From positions 248,001 to 312,000 of the forward strand of contig JAXLUI010000002.1 in assembly GCA_046329585.1 (NCBI GenBank): a stretch of 64,000 bases of DNA. The letters run 5' to 3'. Below the pieces are notes generated by a model. It had not been told where the DNA came from. It worked only from the letters and a program-made list of their open reading frames with translations, and ran no database searches. Position 1 is the first letter of the stretch. Each line of letters opens with the position of its first letter. Both the position numbers and the translations under genes were made by a program. Of this stretch, positions 50,860 through 60,516 are shown in pieces. Source of the DNA: DLKC01 sp002478885. GTDB taxonomy: Bacteria; Bacteroidota; Bacteroidia; Chitinophagales; Chitinophagaceae.

Positions 50860-52911
50860 ATGCATGTAAGTCGCCGTAAGTTCGTACAAGCCTCCCTGTT
50901 TGCAGGCTTCGCCATCGCCACAAAGAAAGGTTGGGCCAATAAGCTTCCCACAGCAGCAACAGAGCGCCGCGATCTTTATCCACAAGGTGTGGCATCGGGT
51001 GACCCTACCTATAATACTGTGATCCTGTGGACACGGCGCCCTCCGGTAAAGGATAGCATTGCTAAAAAACTGGTTGTTGAAATATCCACAACGCCTGATT
51101 TCAAAAAAATACTGGCGGGTGGTACCGCCAACATCGGTGCTGATGCTGATTATACCTGCCGGTTTTTGGCCAAAGACCTTAAACCCAATAGTGTTTATTG
51201 GTACCGCTTTATTGATGAGCATGGGTTTGCCAGCCGGGTTGGCCGTACCATTACTGCGCCGGCCAACGATGCTGATGTGCCTGTGCGCTTCAGCTTTGTG
51301 AGTTGCCAATGCCCCAACGAAGGTGCACTGAATGCTTACCGCAAGATGATCTATGAAGACGCGGCGAAGCCTGCAGACCAGCAACTGTATTTTGTGTTGC
51401 ACCTGGGCGATTTTATTTATGAGGTAACCTGGTATGCCGAAGATAACCCGGATGGTAACCGTGGCCGCCGCATCAGGAACCTGTATAAGTTTCCGCAGGG
51501 AAGAAAGGTCAGCAATTTTCACTTGCCCGTAACGCTGGAAGATTACCGCACTCTCTATCGTGCCTATCTTGAAGATCCCGACCTGCAGGATGCCCGGGCA
51601 CGCTGGCCATTTGTGTGTATCTGGGATAACCATGAATTTGCATGGGCAGGATACCAGAGCCAGTATGTGGCGGGCGGCGGCTACAGTGCCCCCGCACAAA
51701 ACCAGAAAGTCTATGCCAACCAGGCATGGTGGGACTTTATTCCTGCGATGGTGCAACAACCCGGGAATACAAAGCTTGACGAATTCAAGGCGCCGGTAGT
51801 GGTGGATACCCCCATGGATACCTTTAACGACGAAGGGCTCTCAGAGGAGCCCAATAACCTGCTTGCGATCAACAGCCTGAAGATACAGCGTGTATTGCGC
51901 TGGGGCAGGAATATGGACCTGCTGCTGACTGATAACTGGTCGTTCCGCTCCCCTGATATGTCAACCGGTGATTTTGATGTTCCGGAGTACCCGCGGGTGG
52001 ACGCACAGGTACCCTTTGAAATCATGAATTACGGGAAACATTATAACAATGACAACCCGCCGGCTACCATTCGTTTTAAGGATAAGGATATCCCGAACCC
52101 GACAAAGGATGTACATGCGCAGACTTACCTGGGTAAGGCGCAAAGACAATGGGCGCTTGAACAACTGAAAGCGTCTACGGCAAAATGGAAAATATGGGGT
52201 CATGGTTTTGGTATGATGGAAGTGCGCAGCGATTACCAGCATCTACCGGGTGCATTGGGTGCGGAATGGCCAAAGGACGCCGGTTATGCGGTCATGGACA
52301 ATCGCTTTCTGCGTGACAAAGACATCATCTTTGATTTTATCCGTGATCAACAGATCACCGGCTTTTGTGTGGTTGGTGGTGACCGGCATGGATTCTATGC
52401 AGGTTTAACGTCAAAGGCGTTGCCACCCAAAGCATACGAACCATTGGGCGTGGAATTTATAACGGGTTCGATCTCGCAGCAAACACTTTTTGAAGTGTTG
52501 CAGGTAACGATGAAGAAAGACCATCCAAAACGGGTGTTGCAACTGATTGATCAGCCGGATGGCAAGATGATCCCTTCTGTAAATGTGACTGCCTTACACG
52601 GCGTACAATCGACCCTAAAGTTAAAAGAGACCGGGGATATGGTGCAGGCCCGTGCCGTGCGCAACCCGGATGTAGCACCACATTTGTCATTGGTTGATTT
52701 TGGCGGACATGGTTATGGGTTGGTTACCGTAACCAGCGATCAGCTTTCTACTGAGTTTGTTTGTATACCCATACCGTTTGAACGCAGTGACCGGCCAGAT
52801 GGCGGCCCTTTGACTTACCGTGTCGTGCACCGCACCCGTTTATGGAAGGCGGGCGAGGCACCAAAACTTGAACAGGAAGTACTTGAGGGCGACCCGCGGT
52901 ATTGTATTTGA
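50860..52911 (+). CDS. phoD: Alkaline phosphatase D family phosphodiesterase
   Basis: Encodes 683 residues from the ATG at 50860, which opens a Tat signal (SRRKFVQASLFAGFAIA); the frame goes 30 nt further back. The N-terminal Fn3-like domain (about 40-130) shows VASGDPTYNTVILWTR. The phosphatase domain has FSFVSCQC, the metal motif LHLGDFIYE, IWDNHEFAW and GGDRHGF. PhoD enzymes hydrolyse phosphate mono- and diesters outside the inner membrane. No Pho regulator is nearby. The last 44 bp spanning the stop are duplicated at 59029. Confidence 0.92.
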   Translation: MHVSRRKFVQASLFAGFAIATKKGWANKLPTAATERRDLYPQGVASGDPTYNTVILWTRRPPVKDSIAKKLVVEISTTPDFKKILAGGTANIGADADYTCRFLAKDLKPNSVYWYRFIDEHGFASRVGRTITAPANDADVPVRFSFVSCQCPNEGALNAYRKMIYEDAAKPADQQLYFVLHLGDFIYEVTWYAEDNPDGNRGRRIRNLYKFPQGRKVSNFHLPVTLEDYRTLYRAYLEDPDLQDARARWPFVCIWDNHEFAWAGYQSQYVAGGGYSAPAQNQKVYANQAWWDFIPAMVQQPGNTKLDEFKAPVVVDTPMDTFNDEGLSEEPNNLLAINSLKIQRVLRWGRNMDLLLTDNWSFRSPDMSTGDFDVPEYPRVDAQVPFEIMNYGKHYNNDNPPATIRFKDKDIPNPTKDVHAQTYLGKAQRQWALEQLKASTAKWKIWGHGFGMMEVRSDYQHLPGALGAEWPKDAGYAVMDNRFLRDKDIIFDFIRDQQITGFCVVGGDRHGFYAGLTSKALPPKAYEPLGVEFITGSISQQTLFEVLQVTMKKDHPKRVLQLIDQPDGKMIPSVNVTALHGVQSTLKLKETGDMVQARAVRNPDVAPHLSLVDFGGHGYGLVTVTSDQLSTEFVCIPIPFERSDRPDGGPLTYRVVHRTRLWKAGEAPKLEQEVLEGDPRYCI

Positions 52912-52917
52912 GAACGG
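52874..52917 (+). repeat. Segment duplicated at 59029-59072
   Basis: Spans the last codons and stop of phoD. 40 of 44 bases match the second copy and all four differences are transitions. Family B modules lie next to both copies. Confidence 0.85.
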
Positions 52918-53025
52918 CTGTGATTGGTGGGGATAGGATATGATAGAGCGATGCCGCAGCGTCCTTTTCAAGGGACGTTGCGGAGACAGAGGTGGGCACA
53001 AGTAAGGCGACCTGCACCAGTGTCG
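52918..53025 (+). repeat. Family B modules (B1-like and B2)
   Basis: TGATTGGTGGGGATAGG is followed by CCGCAGCGTC...GACGTTGCGG (about 52953-52983), then GAGACAG. It immediately follows phoD. Confidence 0.75.
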
Positions 53026-53030
53026 TAGTC

Positions 53031-53441
53031 TTAATTATTTTTCCTGTAGGGCTTTACCATGCCGGCATTGATTGACCCTGTTATCTTGTTTTCAAAACTG
53101 TTGCGTACATAATTGAGCACATCCGCAATTTGTTCATCGGTTAAATAATTCATAGCGGGCATTTCAGTGGCATACTTTTCCCCATTCACCATGATCGGTT
53201 CTGCCTGCCCTTCCAAAATAACACGAATTAAAGTTCCGGTTGGCTTTTTTAAATAATCTGCTTTGGCAAGAGGAGGATTTACACCAGGTATTCCTTCGCC
53301 ACTTTCCAAATGACAATTCTGACAAAACGTGGTATACACCTCTTTTCCTCTTTGAACACTCTCCCCTACGTCTTGCTGAACAAACGCTGAACCACCAACA
53401 AAGATGGCCGCAGCGATAATAAAAGTCATACTGATTTTCAT
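53031..53441 (-). CDS. Monohaem cytochrome c
   Basis: Encodes 136 residues. Signal peptide (about 1-20) ends SAFVQ. One haem-binding motif CQNCH near residues 38-42 and a likely axial Met in EMPAMNYLTDEQIADVLNYVR. Size and motif fit a small class I periplasmic cytochrome c. It lies 135 nt after the molybdopterin subunit gene on the same strand and would be the electron acceptor of that enzyme. Confidence 0.92.
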   Translation of the reverse strand: MKISMTFIIAAAIFVGGSAFVQQDVGESVQRGKEVYTTFCQNCHLESGEGIPGVNPPLAKADYLKKPTGTLIRVILEGQAEPIMVNGEKYATEMPAMNYLTDEQIADVLNYVRNSFENKITGSINAGMVKPYRKNN

Positions 53442-53576
53442 TAACCGGAATTTTTATGTGTATTAGGCACCTTATTTACTTCTGCCTGCTACGAACGCTG
53501 CGCAGGCTAATGAACATAGAGATTGCCTCTGTAAAAGATAAAATACAGTTGTATGGCTGGTTAAGGAATACGCTAA

Positions 53577-55826
53577 CTATGCGTTGGGAATGTCTTTATA
53601 GAAAGGTTGGTTATAAAAACGTTTACCCGTTTTTTTATACAATGCATTGGCTACGGCTGCAAATACCGGTGGAAAAGGTGGCTCTCCCAAACCTGTTGGA
53701 TCAATATCATTGTGAACAAAATGAACATCGATTCTTTCAGGTGCCTCCCGCATACGGATTAACCGGTACCTGTTGAAATTATTTTGCCCGGGTACACCAT
53801 CTTTATGGGTTATGCCACCGTACAAGGCATTGCCAATACCATCCACCACGGCACCCTGTACCATATTCGTTGCAGCATCGGGGTTGACAACAATACCACA
53901 ATCCACTGCGCTGGTTACCCTCTCAATATATGGTTTTCCATTTTTCTCTACAATGTCAATGACATGGGCCGCATATGACGAGTGACAAAAATAAGCGGCA
54001 ACGCCCCGGCTATATTTTTTATTGGCCGGATCATTCCATCCCGCCTTTTCCTTCACAAGTTTCAGCACTTCCATATACCTATCTGCATCGTACTCATTAT
54101 TTCTTCCAACCGGTTTTTCTTTGGCCCGTTGTAAAAGTTCAAGCCTGAAATCGATAGGATCTTTACCCATCGCCTCCGCCAGTTCATCTAAAAAGGATTG
54201 CTCTGCAGCAGCATTAAAGTTTGAACCCGGAGCCCTGAATGCACCTATGGTAATATTGGTAGGGATGGCCCACCCTTCAGCGAGATAGTTGTCAACAGCA
54301 CCCGCAGGAAACCTGTTCTGGTGAACGGCATGTTCGGGAATGCCACCGCCCTTTACATGAAACGCAAGCAGGTTTTTATCTTTATCCAACGCAGCACGAT
54401 AGGTCGCTGTATACATGGGGCGATAGATGCCATAGGTCATATCATCCTCGCGGCTGTACACAAGCTTGACCGGCGCATTTACCTTTTTTGAAATAATCGC
54501 GGCTTCGGTGAGAAAGTGACCATAAGCTTTAAGACCAAACCCGCCACCCATACGTACTATCTGAATCTCAATTTTATCAGGTGAAAGGTTTAAGATTTTA
54601 GACAGGGACGGCTCTATCCATCCCGGTGCCTGGTGCGGTGCTACCAGCAATGCCTTTTCATCAGTGACATATGCAAAGCAATTGACCGGTTCCATACAAT
54701 TGTGGGCTAAAAAGGGCGCTGTATAGGTGTGTTCTATAATCTGAGCGGCGTTTTTAAATGCTGTTTCGGGGTCGCCGTCTTTTCGCAGCAGTTGTGCCGG
54801 CTGGTTAGCAAAGGCGGCCATTTTTGCCAGTTGCTCATCTGTATTTTCAAGGCCTGCCGGAATAGTAACGTTGGTTTTCCCGCGGAAACCTGCAATTATT
54901 TCATTGCTGCTTTCAATGGGCTGCCATATTACTTTTAGTTTTTTCCTTGCATTCATTACTTCCCAGGTTGTATTTCCCACAACAACGAGCAAATCATTAA
55001 AGGTCCGGGTATCGAAGCCAGACTGCTCATAATTTTCAGGATATAAAGGCAAAGAAAAAATGTCCCTTATACCGGGCATTTTCAAAGCCTCGGAGGCGTC
55101 AAATGATTGCAGCTTTTTTCCGAAAGCCGGCGGATGTTCAATCATGGCCACTAACATCCCTTCATGGGCATAATCTAAACCAAAAAGGGGTTTGCCGGTG
55201 ACAATTTTCATACCCTCCACGTTCTTTTGTGCGCTTCGTACGATAGTGAAGTTTCTGCCATCTTTCAGTTTTGGGTTTTTGGGTAAAGGGATCGCCGAAG
55301 CCTTTAATGCAAAATCCCCATACATACCAGACCTTCCACTTTTTTCATGATACAGCATTCCTTGTTTGGTTGACACTTCTTCCAGAGGCACATTCCAGGT
55401 TTGGGCAGCTGCCTGCACCAGGATATTTCTTGCTGCTGCTCCTGCATCACGTAAAGGTTTCCAATACATCCTGGTGGAATTGCTGCCCCCGGTGAATTGC
55501 GGGCCTAATTTTACATTGTCATGCGGCCCCATCTCTACTATCACTTTTTGCCAGTCCACGTCCAATTCTTCCGCAACGATCATTGGCAGTGTTGTCATTA
55601 CATTTTGGCCGAATTCCGGGTTTGGATTGATAATCTTTATGCTGTTATCGGGGTATATTTTTATATAACCATTAAGTTCAACCCAATCTTTTGCATCGGT
55701 TAATGGTTGACCAGGCAAAGGCTTCGCCTGCGCCCAAAAATTAAAACTCAGTAACATACCACCACCTGCAAGCGCAGAAACTTTTAAGAACGATCTTCTG
55801 CTGGCAGATGCTTTCGGCTGTTTCAT
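53577..55826 (-). CDS. Molybdenum hydroxylase large subunit (IorB/isoquinoline 1-oxidoreductase type)
   Basis: Encodes 749 residues. A Tat signal is visible (SRRSFLKVSALAGGGMLL). The xanthine dehydrogenase family fold shows RMGGGFGLKAYG (molybdopterin site), IGAFRAPGSNFNAAAEQSFLDELA, and the catalytic Glu in GLGEPPFPPVFAAVANAL near the end. Such enzymes hydroxylate N-heterocycles or oxidise aldehydes, passing electrons through a 2Fe-2S subunit to cytochrome c. The substrate is not evident. Neighbours: the 2Fe-2S subunit upstream and a cytochrome c downstream. No cofactor-insertion (XdhC) gene is near. Confidence 0.92.
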   Translation of the reverse strand: MKQPKASASRRSFLKVSALAGGGMLLSFNFWAQAKPLPGQPLTDAKDWVELNGYIKIYPDNSIKIINPNPEFGQNVMTTLPMIVAEELDVDWQKVIVEMGPHDNVKLGPQFTGGSNSTRMYWKPLRDAGAAARNILVQAAAQTWNVPLEEVSTKQGMLYHEKSGRSGMYGDFALKASAIPLPKNPKLKDGRNFTIVRSAQKNVEGMKIVTGKPLFGLDYAHEGMLVAMIEHPPAFGKKLQSFDASEALKMPGIRDIFSLPLYPENYEQSGFDTRTFNDLLVVVGNTTWEVMNARKKLKVIWQPIESSNEIIAGFRGKTNVTIPAGLENTDEQLAKMAAFANQPAQLLRKDGDPETAFKNAAQIIEHTYTAPFLAHNCMEPVNCFAYVTDEKALLVAPHQAPGWIEPSLSKILNLSPDKIEIQIVRMGGGFGLKAYGHFLTEAAIISKKVNAPVKLVYSREDDMTYGIYRPMYTATYRAALDKDKNLLAFHVKGGGIPEHAVHQNRFPAGAVDNYLAEGWAIPTNITIGAFRAPGSNFNAAAEQSFLDELAEAMGKDPIDFRLELLQRAKEKPVGRNNEYDADRYMEVLKLVKEKAGWNDPANKKYSRGVAAYFCHSSYAAHVIDIVEKNGKPYIERVTSAVDCGIVVNPDAATNMVQGAVVDGIGNALYGGITHKDGVPGQNNFNRYRLIRMREAPERIDVHFVHNDIDPTGLGEPPFPPVFAAVANALYKKTGKRFYNQPFYKDIPNA

Positions 55827-55951
55827 GATAATTTATTTAGAATGCTTTAAAAGTATTTTGGAATCAATGGCCCTGTAAGGCTGAGGCTTTTTGAGAACGG
55901 TTTTTACATCATTTACGGCTTGCTTCTCACCGCCCGAAAAAGGTATGCCTG

Positions 55952-56407
55952 TCAGCCTTTAGCAGCAGTTTTTATGGCAGCCTTAACCCTCAGGTAAGTG
56001 CCACACCGACAAATGTTGCCGCTCATAGCCGCATCGATATCGTCATCTGTGGGATGCGGTTTTGTTTTTAATAATGCGGCGGCTGACATTATCTGACCAG
56101 CCTGGCAATACCCACACTGCGCAACATCCTGCTCTATCCATGCTTGTTGCAACGGGTGATCACCTTTTTCTGATAGCCCTTCAATTGTTGTGATCGCTTT
56201 ATCAGCAATGGATGATACAGGAAGCTGGCAGGAACGTACGGCAGTATCGCCGAGGTTAATGGTGCAGGCGCCACACTGGGCAATGCCGCATCCATACTTT
56301 GTTCCGGTTAAATTTAGATGTTCACGCAATACCCAAAGCACAGGCGTTTTGGGATCAACGTCTACCTGATGCTTTTTCCCATTGACCGTTAAACTTAAAA
56401 TTGCCAT
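55952..56407 (-). CDS. 2Fe-2S subunit of molybdenum hydroxylase (IorA type)
   Basis: Encodes 151 residues. The N-terminal ferredoxin domain has C-G-x-A-Q-C-G-A-C (about 41-49), and the C-terminal helical domain carries C-G-Y-C-Q-A-G and C-R-C-G (about 98-136) for the second cluster. It transfers electrons from the molybdenum site of the large subunit. It has no signal of its own and probably rides with the Tat-exported subunit. The gap to the large-subunit gene is 125 nt. Confidence 0.92.
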   Translation of the reverse strand: MAILSLTVNGKKHQVDVDPKTPVLWVLREHLNLTGTKYGCGIAQCGACTINLGDTAVRSCQLPVSSIADKAITTIEGLSEKGDHPLQQAWIEQDVAQCGYCQAGQIMSAAALLKTKPHPTDDDIDAAMSGNICRCGTYLRVKAAIKTAAKG

Positions 56408-56538
56408 CGCGATAAGTTTTATTTTTTTAAACGTAACAGTTTAAGCGCCGGTAAAGTTTCGACTTTACCCGGAAAGAAATTTATAATAATCAAACAAATG
56501 ATTGCAAAAACCAAACAAATGATTTTTGTTGCGGTGCA

Positions 56539-57153
56539 TCACTGAGCATTTTTAACAGCGGCGAAGCCCTGGCCTTGCAAAAATTCATAAAAACGTTCAA
56601 TCCAATTATCTTTTGGCAGGTTTTGCTTTTGCATTCCAAATCCATGTCCACCGCTTACATACAAATGCAACTCTACCGGCTTTTTATTGGCAGCCCAATG
56701 TTTATACAAACTAATACAGTGTAAATTAAAGCCACCTTTATCATTCGTTGCCGCCAACAAGAACATAGGAGGTGCATCCGGTAAAACTGTTTTTTGCATT
56801 GTATCGGGAAAATACGGGTAAACAGGAGCAACAAAATCAGGACGATTGTTTCTATCGTAACCCATCGCTGAAGTTGCAGCTATTGTTCCACCAGCCGAGA
56901 AACCAATAATGCCAATTTGATCAATGGCCAGGTTGTATTCAGTTGCATGTTTACGAACATATTCAATAGCTGCTCTTGCATCTGCTGCACCTATTGGGAT
57001 CTGGTTTTTGACCAGATCTTCCCATTTATGGTAATTATAGTTATCCATTAAAGCACTCATTGGATCATCCGTGTCAATCGGAAGTGTCCTGTATTTTAAA
57101 ACAAAAACGGTAAAGCCTTTCTCTGACAGCTCTTTATTAAATGCGATGGAAAA
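56539..57153 (-). pseudogene. Truncated alpha/beta hydrolase (BD-FAE-like)
   Basis: An intact frame starts at the Met at 57060 (173 residues) and holds GFSAGGTIAATSA with the nucleophile Ser, the aspartate region and YVSGGHGFGM with the His. Homologous sequence continues upstream (AFNKELSEKGFTVFVLKYRTLP) to a stop at 57154-57156 with no start codon. A further piece, APDLQLYLAG, lies upstream in another frame. The N-terminal HGGG oxyanion part is missing, so the gene looks broken by a deletion or frameshift. It lies between iorA and the SnoaL-like gene. Confidence 0.7.
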
Positions 57154-57222
57154 TTATTGCTGACCAAATAGCCGGCTTTCCTGCCAGATAAAGTTGGAGA
57201 TCGGGTGCAATAAAAATAAAAC

Positions 57223-57738
57223 TTACTGACCGGTAGGTGTTGTTTCTGTCCACACGAAATCTGAGAACCGGTGTTTTATCAGCCATTTACCATTTTGCTT
57301 AACAAAAGAATCTTTATAAACAACATAAAAAGTTGTTTTCATTTCTTTATCGTTTTGCTTACCTACGAGTATTACCCGGCAATAGGAAACCGCTTCTGCC
57401 CTGTCGCCGTTCAGGCTGATTGTCTGCTGGCCGTTTTGATGATAGACCGTATGAAAGTTGGCAAGGAAGCCCGAGAAAGCCTGCTTCAACTGATCCCTGC
57501 CTTTTATTACCATGCTTTGCCCGTTTGTCCTGGATTCCACTTCAGCATCTTCCGTAAACAGCAACACCTGTTTGTCTATTTCTTTTGTATCTGCCAGGAT
57601 GGAAAATGTATCAACCACATTCTTTATTGCTACCCGGTCTTCCAATTCTGTAATCCGTTTGTTTAAATCGTTCATCGTTTGTGCTTTTGAAGTAAAAAAG
57701 AAAAGAGAAACGGTAAGTAGTGCAACCAGCCTTTTCAT
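57223..57738 (-). CDS. SnoaL/NTF2-like protein, exported
   Basis: Encodes 171 residues with signal peptide (MKRLVALLTVSLFFFTSKAQ). The NTF2-like fold shows VIKGRDQLKQAFSGFL and the terminal VWTETTPTGQ region, with aromatic residues lining the cone. Members are ketosteroid isomerase- or polyketide cyclase-related, or have unknown roles. Preceded by a coiled-coil-like segment DLNKRITELEDRVAIKN. It is the gene next to a divergent AraC regulator, which could control it along with the broken hydrolase downstream. Confidence 0.82.
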   Translation of the reverse strand: MKRLVALLTVSLFFFTSKAQTMNDLNKRITELEDRVAIKNVVDTFSILADTKEIDKQVLLFTEDAEVESRTNGQSMVIKGRDQLKQAFSGFLANFHTVYHQNGQQTISLNGDRAEAVSYCRVILVGKQNDKEMKTTFYVVYKDSFVKQNGKWLIKHRFSDFVWTETTPTGQ

Positions 57739-57951
57739 TTGATGTATGTTTTATATGTTGAATAAACTGTTGACTGTATTAACCAGTAGTCCTGATGTAT
57801 TTTGCTTTTATCAATGATACAAAGCTACCAGCCTGCCGGGGGAGGACACTTACCGGGTTTACGGGTTTTCTTACCAATTTCACAGGTTGAGCGTTACCTG
57901 CGGGGTGAGGAGTTTTTGAAGTGATAACTTTGCCGCAAATCCCGGACGGAC

Positions 57952-58863
57952 ATGAAGCACGTGCAGCATATTGCCACGATTAGTGAATACAACGCTACAG
58001 TTGAGCATACGACGTTACACCCTTTGGTAAGTGTAATTAATTTGTCGGAATGCAAAAAGCGCGGGAGAAACGTTGCCGTGGAAGCATTGAGTTTCGGGTT
58101 TTATGCCGTGTTTTTGAAGGATGATAAGAATTGCGAAATCCGGTATGGCAGAAACTATTATGATTACCAGGAAGGGACATTGGTATTTATTGCACCCGGC
58201 CAGGTGGTAAGCATCGCGTCAGATGATATAGATTATCAGCCATCGGGCCATGTATTGATATTCCATCCGGATCTGATAAGGGGTACATCATTGGGACAAG
58301 GCATGAAAGACTATTCTTTTTTCTCTTACGATGTACATGAGGCGCTGCATCTTTCGGAACAGGAAAAGGAAATTGTGCTGCAGTGCTTTCGAAAGATTCA
58401 ATTGGAAACCGGGCACGCGATCGATAAGCACAGCAAGAAACTGATTGTAGCAAACATTGAACTTTTCCTGAATTATTGTGTGCGTTTTTACGACCGGCAA
58501 TTCATTACCCGTGACCACGCCAATACAGGTACGGTTGAGCAATTTGAACAATTGCTGGATGATTACTTGCATTCAGCAAGCCTGCCCGAAACAGGCATCC
58601 CTTCTGTTGCTTACTTTGCCAACGCACTTCATTTATCGCCCAATTATTTTGGTGACCTACTGAAAAAGGAGACCGGCAAAACGGCACTGGAATTCATTCA
58701 CGCAAAGTTGACAGGGCTCGCCAAAGAAAAGATCTGCAATCCTTCAAAAACAATCAGTGAAGTAGCTTATGAACTTGGCTTTAAATATCCTCAACACTTC
58801 ACCCGGTTTTTCAAACAACAGGTTGGCACTACGCCGAATGACTACCGGAGTACATTAAATTAA
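57952..58863 (+). CDS. AraC-family transcriptional regulator
   Basis: Encodes 303 residues. The N-terminal cupin-like sensor (about 20-160) includes GQVVSIASDDIDYQPSGHVLIFHPDLI. The C-terminal AraC/XylS DNA-binding part (about 200-303) shows VAYFANALHLSPNYFGDLLKKETGKTALEFIHAKL and ISEVAYELGFKYPQHFTRFFKQQVGTTPNDYRS. A soluble regulator, unlike the membrane-anchored AraC at 42 kb. It is divergent from the SnoaL-like/iorAB genes and is a likely regulator of them. Confidence 0.92.
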   Translation: MKHVQHIATISEYNATVEHTTLHPLVSVINLSECKKRGRNVAVEALSFGFYAVFLKDDKNCEIRYGRNYYDYQEGTLVFIAPGQVVSIASDDIDYQPSGHVLIFHPDLIRGTSLGQGMKDYSFFSYDVHEALHLSEQEKEIVLQCFRKIQLETGHAIDKHSKKLIVANIELFLNYCVRFYDRQFITRDHANTGTVEQFEQLLDDYLHSASLPETGIPSVAYFANALHLSPNYFGDLLKKETGKTALEFIHAKLTGLAKEKICNPSKTISEVAYELGFKYPQHFTRFFKQQVGTTPNDYRSTLN

Positions 58864-58879
58864 AAGATTACGCGTAAAG

Positions 58880-59110
58880 GAAAATTCGGTTGTTGGAGAG
58901 AGCAACCGATAGGTAGAAATAGCCGCAGCGTTCCTTTCAGGAAGCGCTGTGGGGACAGCAGTCTCATGCGCGGCGAATATCACAAAGCGACACACATGGC
59001 CACCTGGCACCCGCCGGGGAACGAGGTTAGGAAGTATTTGAGGGCGACCCGCAGTATTGTACCTGAGAACGGGTATTGGTTGGCGGGACAGCGACCGAGG
59101 AGCAGTCTTT
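58880..59110 (+). repeat. Family B mosaic with a phoD fragment
   Basis: B1 (TCGGTTG...CAACCGATAGG, 58887-58914), a B2/B3 hybrid hairpin (GCCGCAGCGTTCC...GCGCTGTGGGGACAG), a decayed B4, then 59029-59072 matching the phoD 3' end (52874-52917) and a last TTGGCGGGACAGCGACCG. Confidence 0.8.
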
Positions 59111-59118
59111 AAAGCCTT

Positions 59119-60078
59119 TTATTTAACTGAGTAACTAACAAAGGCAATTTTTTTGCTGTCCGGACTCCATGAAGGCGTATTAATCGTTCCTGCGCCGCCG
59201 AAGAACACGGCTGTAATATCTTTGACCGTTTTCGTTTTTGCATCCATCAAACGGAGCTTTACATTTTTCCCAAACGGGTGATTTTGTTTTTCATCAGAGG
59301 TATATGCTATATAAGCAATCCATTTATTGTCTGGTGACGGATGTGGGAACCAGTTAGCATTTTCATCAAACGTCATTTGTTCCGGGTTTGAACCATCGGT
59401 TCCCATTCTCCAGATTTGCATGTGCTGTGTACGGTATGAATGAAAATAGATGTACTTGCCATCCGGAGAATAATCAGGCCCGTCGTCCAGGCCTTCTGTT
59501 TCGGTTAGCCTTTTCGGTGTACCGCCTCCGGCAGGAATGGTATACACATCAAGGTTATTAAAGTCTGCGCCCCCACAATACGCAATTGTTTTGCCATCGG
59601 GGCTCCATCCGTGCCAGAAAGAAAGTGCGCCGGAACTTATTTTCTTTGGCTCGCCACCTTCAGCCGGCACCGTGTACATATTGAATTTATACGACTGAAA
59701 TGTATGTCCGCTTGAATCAAAGTCTGTCAGTGCCAGCAACTTACCGCCAGGAGAAATTCCGTGATCATCCATAAGATGATCGAGCGCACCGGTATTGATT
59801 ACACTTAACGCTTTAGTTGCCAAATCAAGTTTATACATTTTACCCCTGAAATTCATTACCAGGTAATTATCGGGATGCCAATTAGGTGCCTCAAAATCTC
59901 CTTCAGCAGTTAGTACCGTATCAATTTTCCCTGTTTCAACGTCCACGGTTTGAACATAGCTTGTTGTATCTGCTTTGTTTTGCGCCAATAAATGAAAAGG
60001 GTATTGCAGGCATAGAAACAAAACACAAAAGATTTTGAAACGGCAAAACAGCAATGGAAAACGAAATAAACTTTTCAT
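59119..60078 (-). CDS. TolB-like WD40/PD40 beta-propeller, secreted
   Basis: Encodes 319 residues from the ATG at 60078, which opens a signal peptide (ends HLLAQ); the frame extends upstream without a better start. The body has repeating PD40 units with characteristic S/T-PDGK (GISPGGKLLALTD, GWSPDGKTIAYCG, DYSPDGKYIYFHS, PSPDNKWIAYIAY, SWSPDSKKIAFVSY), five visible. It should be a six-bladed propeller in the periplasm or outside. The role is unknown; TolB-type proteins often bind partners. Repeats border it on both sides. Confidence 0.88.
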   Translation of the reverse strand: MKSLFRFPLLFCRFKIFCVLFLCLQYPFHLLAQNKADTTSYVQTVDVETGKIDTVLTAEGDFEAPNWHPDNYLVMNFRGKMYKLDLATKALSVINTGALDHLMDDHGISPGGKLLALTDFDSSGHTFQSYKFNMYTVPAEGGEPKKISSGALSFWHGWSPDGKTIAYCGGADFNNLDVYTIPAGGGTPKRLTETEGLDDGPDYSPDGKYIYFHSYRTQHMQIWRMGTDGSNPEQMTFDENANWFPHPSPDNKWIAYIAYTSDEKQNHPFGKNVKLRLMDAKTKTVKDITAVFFGGAGTINTPSWSPDSKKIAFVSYSVK

Positions 60079-60229
60079 AAAAAACTTTTGGCGTAAATCA
60101 ATTTTCATTGAGCAGACTTGTGAATTTAGGGTAAAAAACTCAGCATAGCTGCTTTTGAAAGTAATTATCACCGGGTGCTGTTTTGTAAAGATGCTTCCTA
60201 AAATAATATGTAAGTGTCGATAAAGAAAA

Positions 60230-60505
60230 ACCGGTTGATTGGGACAGCAGCTGATATGCAGACGACGAAGCGTGCTTTTCAAAAGATGCTGTGGGGACAG
60301 CGGTCTACCCGTCCCCTTTGAGTAACGCTTTGGTAGACAGAATAGGCTTCGGTTGGTGGGACAGCAACCGACAGGTTAATCATAATCGCATGCACTGCGA
60401 GTGCCAAAAAGCGACGCTCAAGGCTATCTGACAGCCGCCCGGGAAACGAAGGGACAGCGATCCACAGCGTCCCTTTGGGTAACGCTGTGGGGACAGGTCT
60501 ATCTT
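60230..60505 (+). repeat. Family B mosaic block
   Basis: Order: B1-like GGTTGATTGGGACAGCAGC, a decayed B2, a B3-like part, a clean B1 (TTCGGTTGGTGGGACAGCAACCG at about 60348-60370), B4 (GCGAGTGCC...GACAGCCGCC), then a clean B3 with 9-bp arms CCACAGCGT/ACGCTGTGG (60462-60470, 60482-60490). The gap 60079-60229 is otherwise empty. Confidence 0.8.
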
Positions 60506-60516
60506 CTACCCTTCCT

